Source of the DNA: Bacillota bacterium
GTDB taxonomy: Bacteria; Bacillota; Dethiobacteria; DTU022; UBA8154
Length of the DNA stretch: 7,037 nt
Assembly (NCBI GenBank): GCA_003444595.1
Contig: DLUO01000137.1
Location: forward strand, 1 to 7,037
Direction of reading: 5' to 3'
Under the pieces are notes generated by a model, which worked only from the letters and a program-made list of their open reading frames with translations, searched no databases and had not been told where the DNA came from. Both the position numbers and the translations under genes were made by a program. Shown in pieces: positions 5,453-7,037 of this stretch. Numbering within the stretch: position 1 is the first letter of the stretch; the number at the start of each line of letters is the position of its first letter.

Positions 5453-7037
5453 CTAGGTGGTTTTCTTTTTTCCTTTTCCCACAAAAAGCTGAAAAGCATA
5501 AGGAAGAAGAGAGGAGGCGAAAATTATAAACCAATCTTCAGCCCGCAGAGGATAAGTTTGAAATACCCCTTGCAGGAAGGGTTGATAGACAATTGCAAGC
5601 AGCAGTAAAAAGGAAACGGCGACAGATATCACCAGCATCATGTTGCTTTCCCGGCCGGCGTCAAATGCCGGCAGGTACTCGGACCGGCATTCAAAAACAT
5701 GGAAAAGCTGGGTCACAACCAGCGTGGAGAGAGCCATGGTTTGGGCATAAACGAGCAACCCCGAGCCATGATAAGCCAAGGCGAAAATAACCAGGGAGGT
5801 AACCCCGATAACGGCTCCCCGCATCATGATCCTAATCCACAACCCCCGGCTGAATACGCCCTCCTGCGGCGAACGCGGAGGTCTGGACATAACATCTTTC
5901 TCCGGGGAATCCACTCCCAGGGCCATGGCCGGCAGGCCGTCTGTAACCAGATTGACCCAGAGTATTTGAATGGGGCGTAAAGGCAGGGGCAACCCGCAGA
6001 GCATCGCCAGCAGCATTGTTAATATCTCTCCGAGATTGCAGCCCAGCAAAAACCTGATAAACTTGCGGATATTGTCATAAATATTGCGCCCTTCCTCCAC
6101 TGCCGCCACAATGGTACCAAAATTGTCATCAGCCAGGACAAGAGAGGCAGCCTCCCTGGTAACTTCCGTTCCTGTCAGCCCCATGGCTATACCTATATCC
6201 GCCTCTTTTACAGCCGGAGCGTCGTTCACGCCGTCACCGGTCATAGCGACAATATGCCCCCGGGCTTTCAAGCAGCGGACAATGCGCAGTTTGTGTTCAG
6301 GGCTGACCCGGGCAAAAACATAAATATTTTCTATACGCCTGTAAAGAACTCCGTCATCCATCTTGTCCAGCTCCTCGCCGGTAACAACTTCCCCGCCGGG
6401 CTTGAGAATACCCGTCTGGCGGGCTATGGCCACAGCCGTGTTGCGGTGATCTCCGGTAATCATCACAGTACGTATCCCGGCCTCCTTACATTTCTGAATC
6501 GCTTTCAGGGCTGCAGGCCGCGGAGGATCAAGCATTCCGAAAAAGCCGACGAAAATTAGTTCCCTCTCCACATCCTTTGGCTCCCAGGAGATGTCGTACT
6601 CCGGCAGAGGCCTGTAAGCGACGGCAAGTGTTCTTAGCGCTCCGGAGGCCATGACCCCCACCTGGGCGAGGATCTTCCGGCGGTGGCTTTCGCTTAGCGG
6701 CTTAACAGCCCCGTTCTCCAGGATAAAAGAAGAGAGCTCCAGCAGCCGCTCCGGCGCCCCCTTCACAAAAAGAGATAGCTCCCCGTCTTGGCGAAAGATT
6801 ACAGACATCCTTTTCCTCGCGGAACTGAAAGGGTATTCCTTGAGCTTCGTATAGCTCTGCTCCAGCTTTTCCTTCCAGAGTCCGGCTTTAGCCGCGCAGA
6901 TTAAAAGAGCGCTTTCCGTAGAGTTTCCCTGTATTTTGGCGTAAGAAGACCTACTGAAATTTCTTTTCACCTCTTGCCGGAGTTGAGCATTGTTGCACAG
7001 GGAGGCGATAACCAGCATTTTGTATAAATGGGGCTCC
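5453..7037 (-). CDS. Ca2+-transporting P-type ATPase (P2A/P2B type), C-terminal part (partial)
   Basis: Cation pump that couples ATP hydrolysis through a phospho-aspartate to membrane transport, most likely Ca2+ export; B. subtilis YloB has the same place before yicC. There are 527 complete codons plus one partial, open to the right edge; an internal ATG at 7018 is not the start. The actuator domain, M1-M4 and the phosphorylation DKTGT lie beyond the window. Counting from the first complete codon, visible parts are the nucleotide-binding domain with FVKGAPE (90-96), MLDPPRP (168-174), the P-domain TGDH (194-197) and TGDGVNDAPA (266-275), then about six membrane segments. The M5 NLGE (Asn334, Glu337) and M6 NLVTD (Asn362, Thr365, Asp366) match Ca2+-site residues of SERCA, supporting Ca2+ over other cations. 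FHVFECRSE lies in M8. The tail ends in a short lysine-rich stretch, GKGKKKTT. No intrinsic terminator follows. Ca2+ versus Mn2+ preference is inferred, not shown. Confidence 0.94.
   Translation of the reverse strand, partial: EPHLYKMLVIASLCNNAQLRQEVKRNFSRSSYAKIQGNSTESALLICAAKAGLWKEKLEQSYTKLKEYPFSSARKRMSVIFRQDGELSLFVKGAPERLLELSSFILENGAVKPLSESHRRKILAQVGVMASGALRTLAVAYRPLPEYDISWEPKDVERELIFVGFFGMLDPPRPAALKAIQKCKEAGIRTVMITGDHRNTAVAIARQTGILKPGGEVVTGEELDKMDDGVLYRRIENIYVFARVSPEHKLRIVRCLKARGHIVAMTGDGVNDAPAVKEADIGIAMGLTGTEVTREAASLVLADDNFGTIVAAVEEGRNIYDNIRKFIRFLLGCNLGEILTMLLAMLCGLPLPLRPIQILWVNLVTDGLPAMALGVDSPEKDVMSRPPRSPQEGVFSRGLWIRIMMRGAVIGVTSLVIFALAYHGSGLLVYAQTMALSTLVVTQLFHVFECRSEYLPAFDAGRESNMMLVISVAVSFLLLLAIVYQPFLQGVFQTYPLRAEDWFIIFASSLLPYAFQLFVGKGKKKTT

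Noticed and set aside
6998..7018. ATG at 7018 as the start of a short ATPase gene
   Set aside because: The frame stays open to the window edge with family-like residues upstream, and the phosphorylation and actuator domains are missing, so the gene is cut by the edge.

Overview
The window is a chromosomal segment of an endospore-forming Firmicute. It looks like a clostridial lineage of moderate GC rather than Bacillus itself, but species cannot be read from 7 kb. The evidence is strong GGAGG-type ribosome sites, use of TTG and GTG starts, a RemA protein, a SpoIIM-family protein, and a gene order matching the Bacillus subtilis yloB-yloC-remA-gmk-rpoZ-coaBC-priA cluster.

Layout, right to left, because nearly everything is on the minus strand: the C-terminal two thirds of a Ca2+-type P-type ATPase (cut by the right edge); a 337-bp gene-free gap with repeats and the best promoter of the window; yicC (YicC/YloC endoribonuclease); a 163-bp regulatory gap; remA; gmk; rpoZ (overlapping gmk); coaBC; then one plus-strand gene of the SpoIIM family; and finally the first 239 codons of priA, cut by the left edge inside the Walker A loop. 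Eight protein genes are supported, two of them partial. I found no rRNA, tRNA, CRISPR array or intact mobile element.

The housekeeping genes serve information flow and cofactor supply: RNA turnover (YicC), GDP supply (Gmk), RNA polymerase assembly (omega), coenzyme A synthesis (CoaBC) and replication restart (PriA). RemA is a DNA-binding regulator. A promoter before yicC (about 5173-5200) probably starts the operon, and a second candidate promoter lies before remA.

Two things stand out. First, remA has no good Shine-Dalgarno sequence next to its AUG. A near-perfect one (AAAGGAGGTG) lies 64 nt upstream, and the two are separated by an 11-bp inverted repeat whose folding would bring the site to about 10 nt from the AUG: a candidate split, structure-dependent ribosome binding site. 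Four copies of an ATACTGC-like motif overlap the candidate promoter for the same transcript. Second, the SpoIIM-family gene sits antisense between coaBC and priA, which are codirectional neighbours in B. subtilis, so the ancestral operon is interrupted. Neither is proven to be a new system; both are testable.
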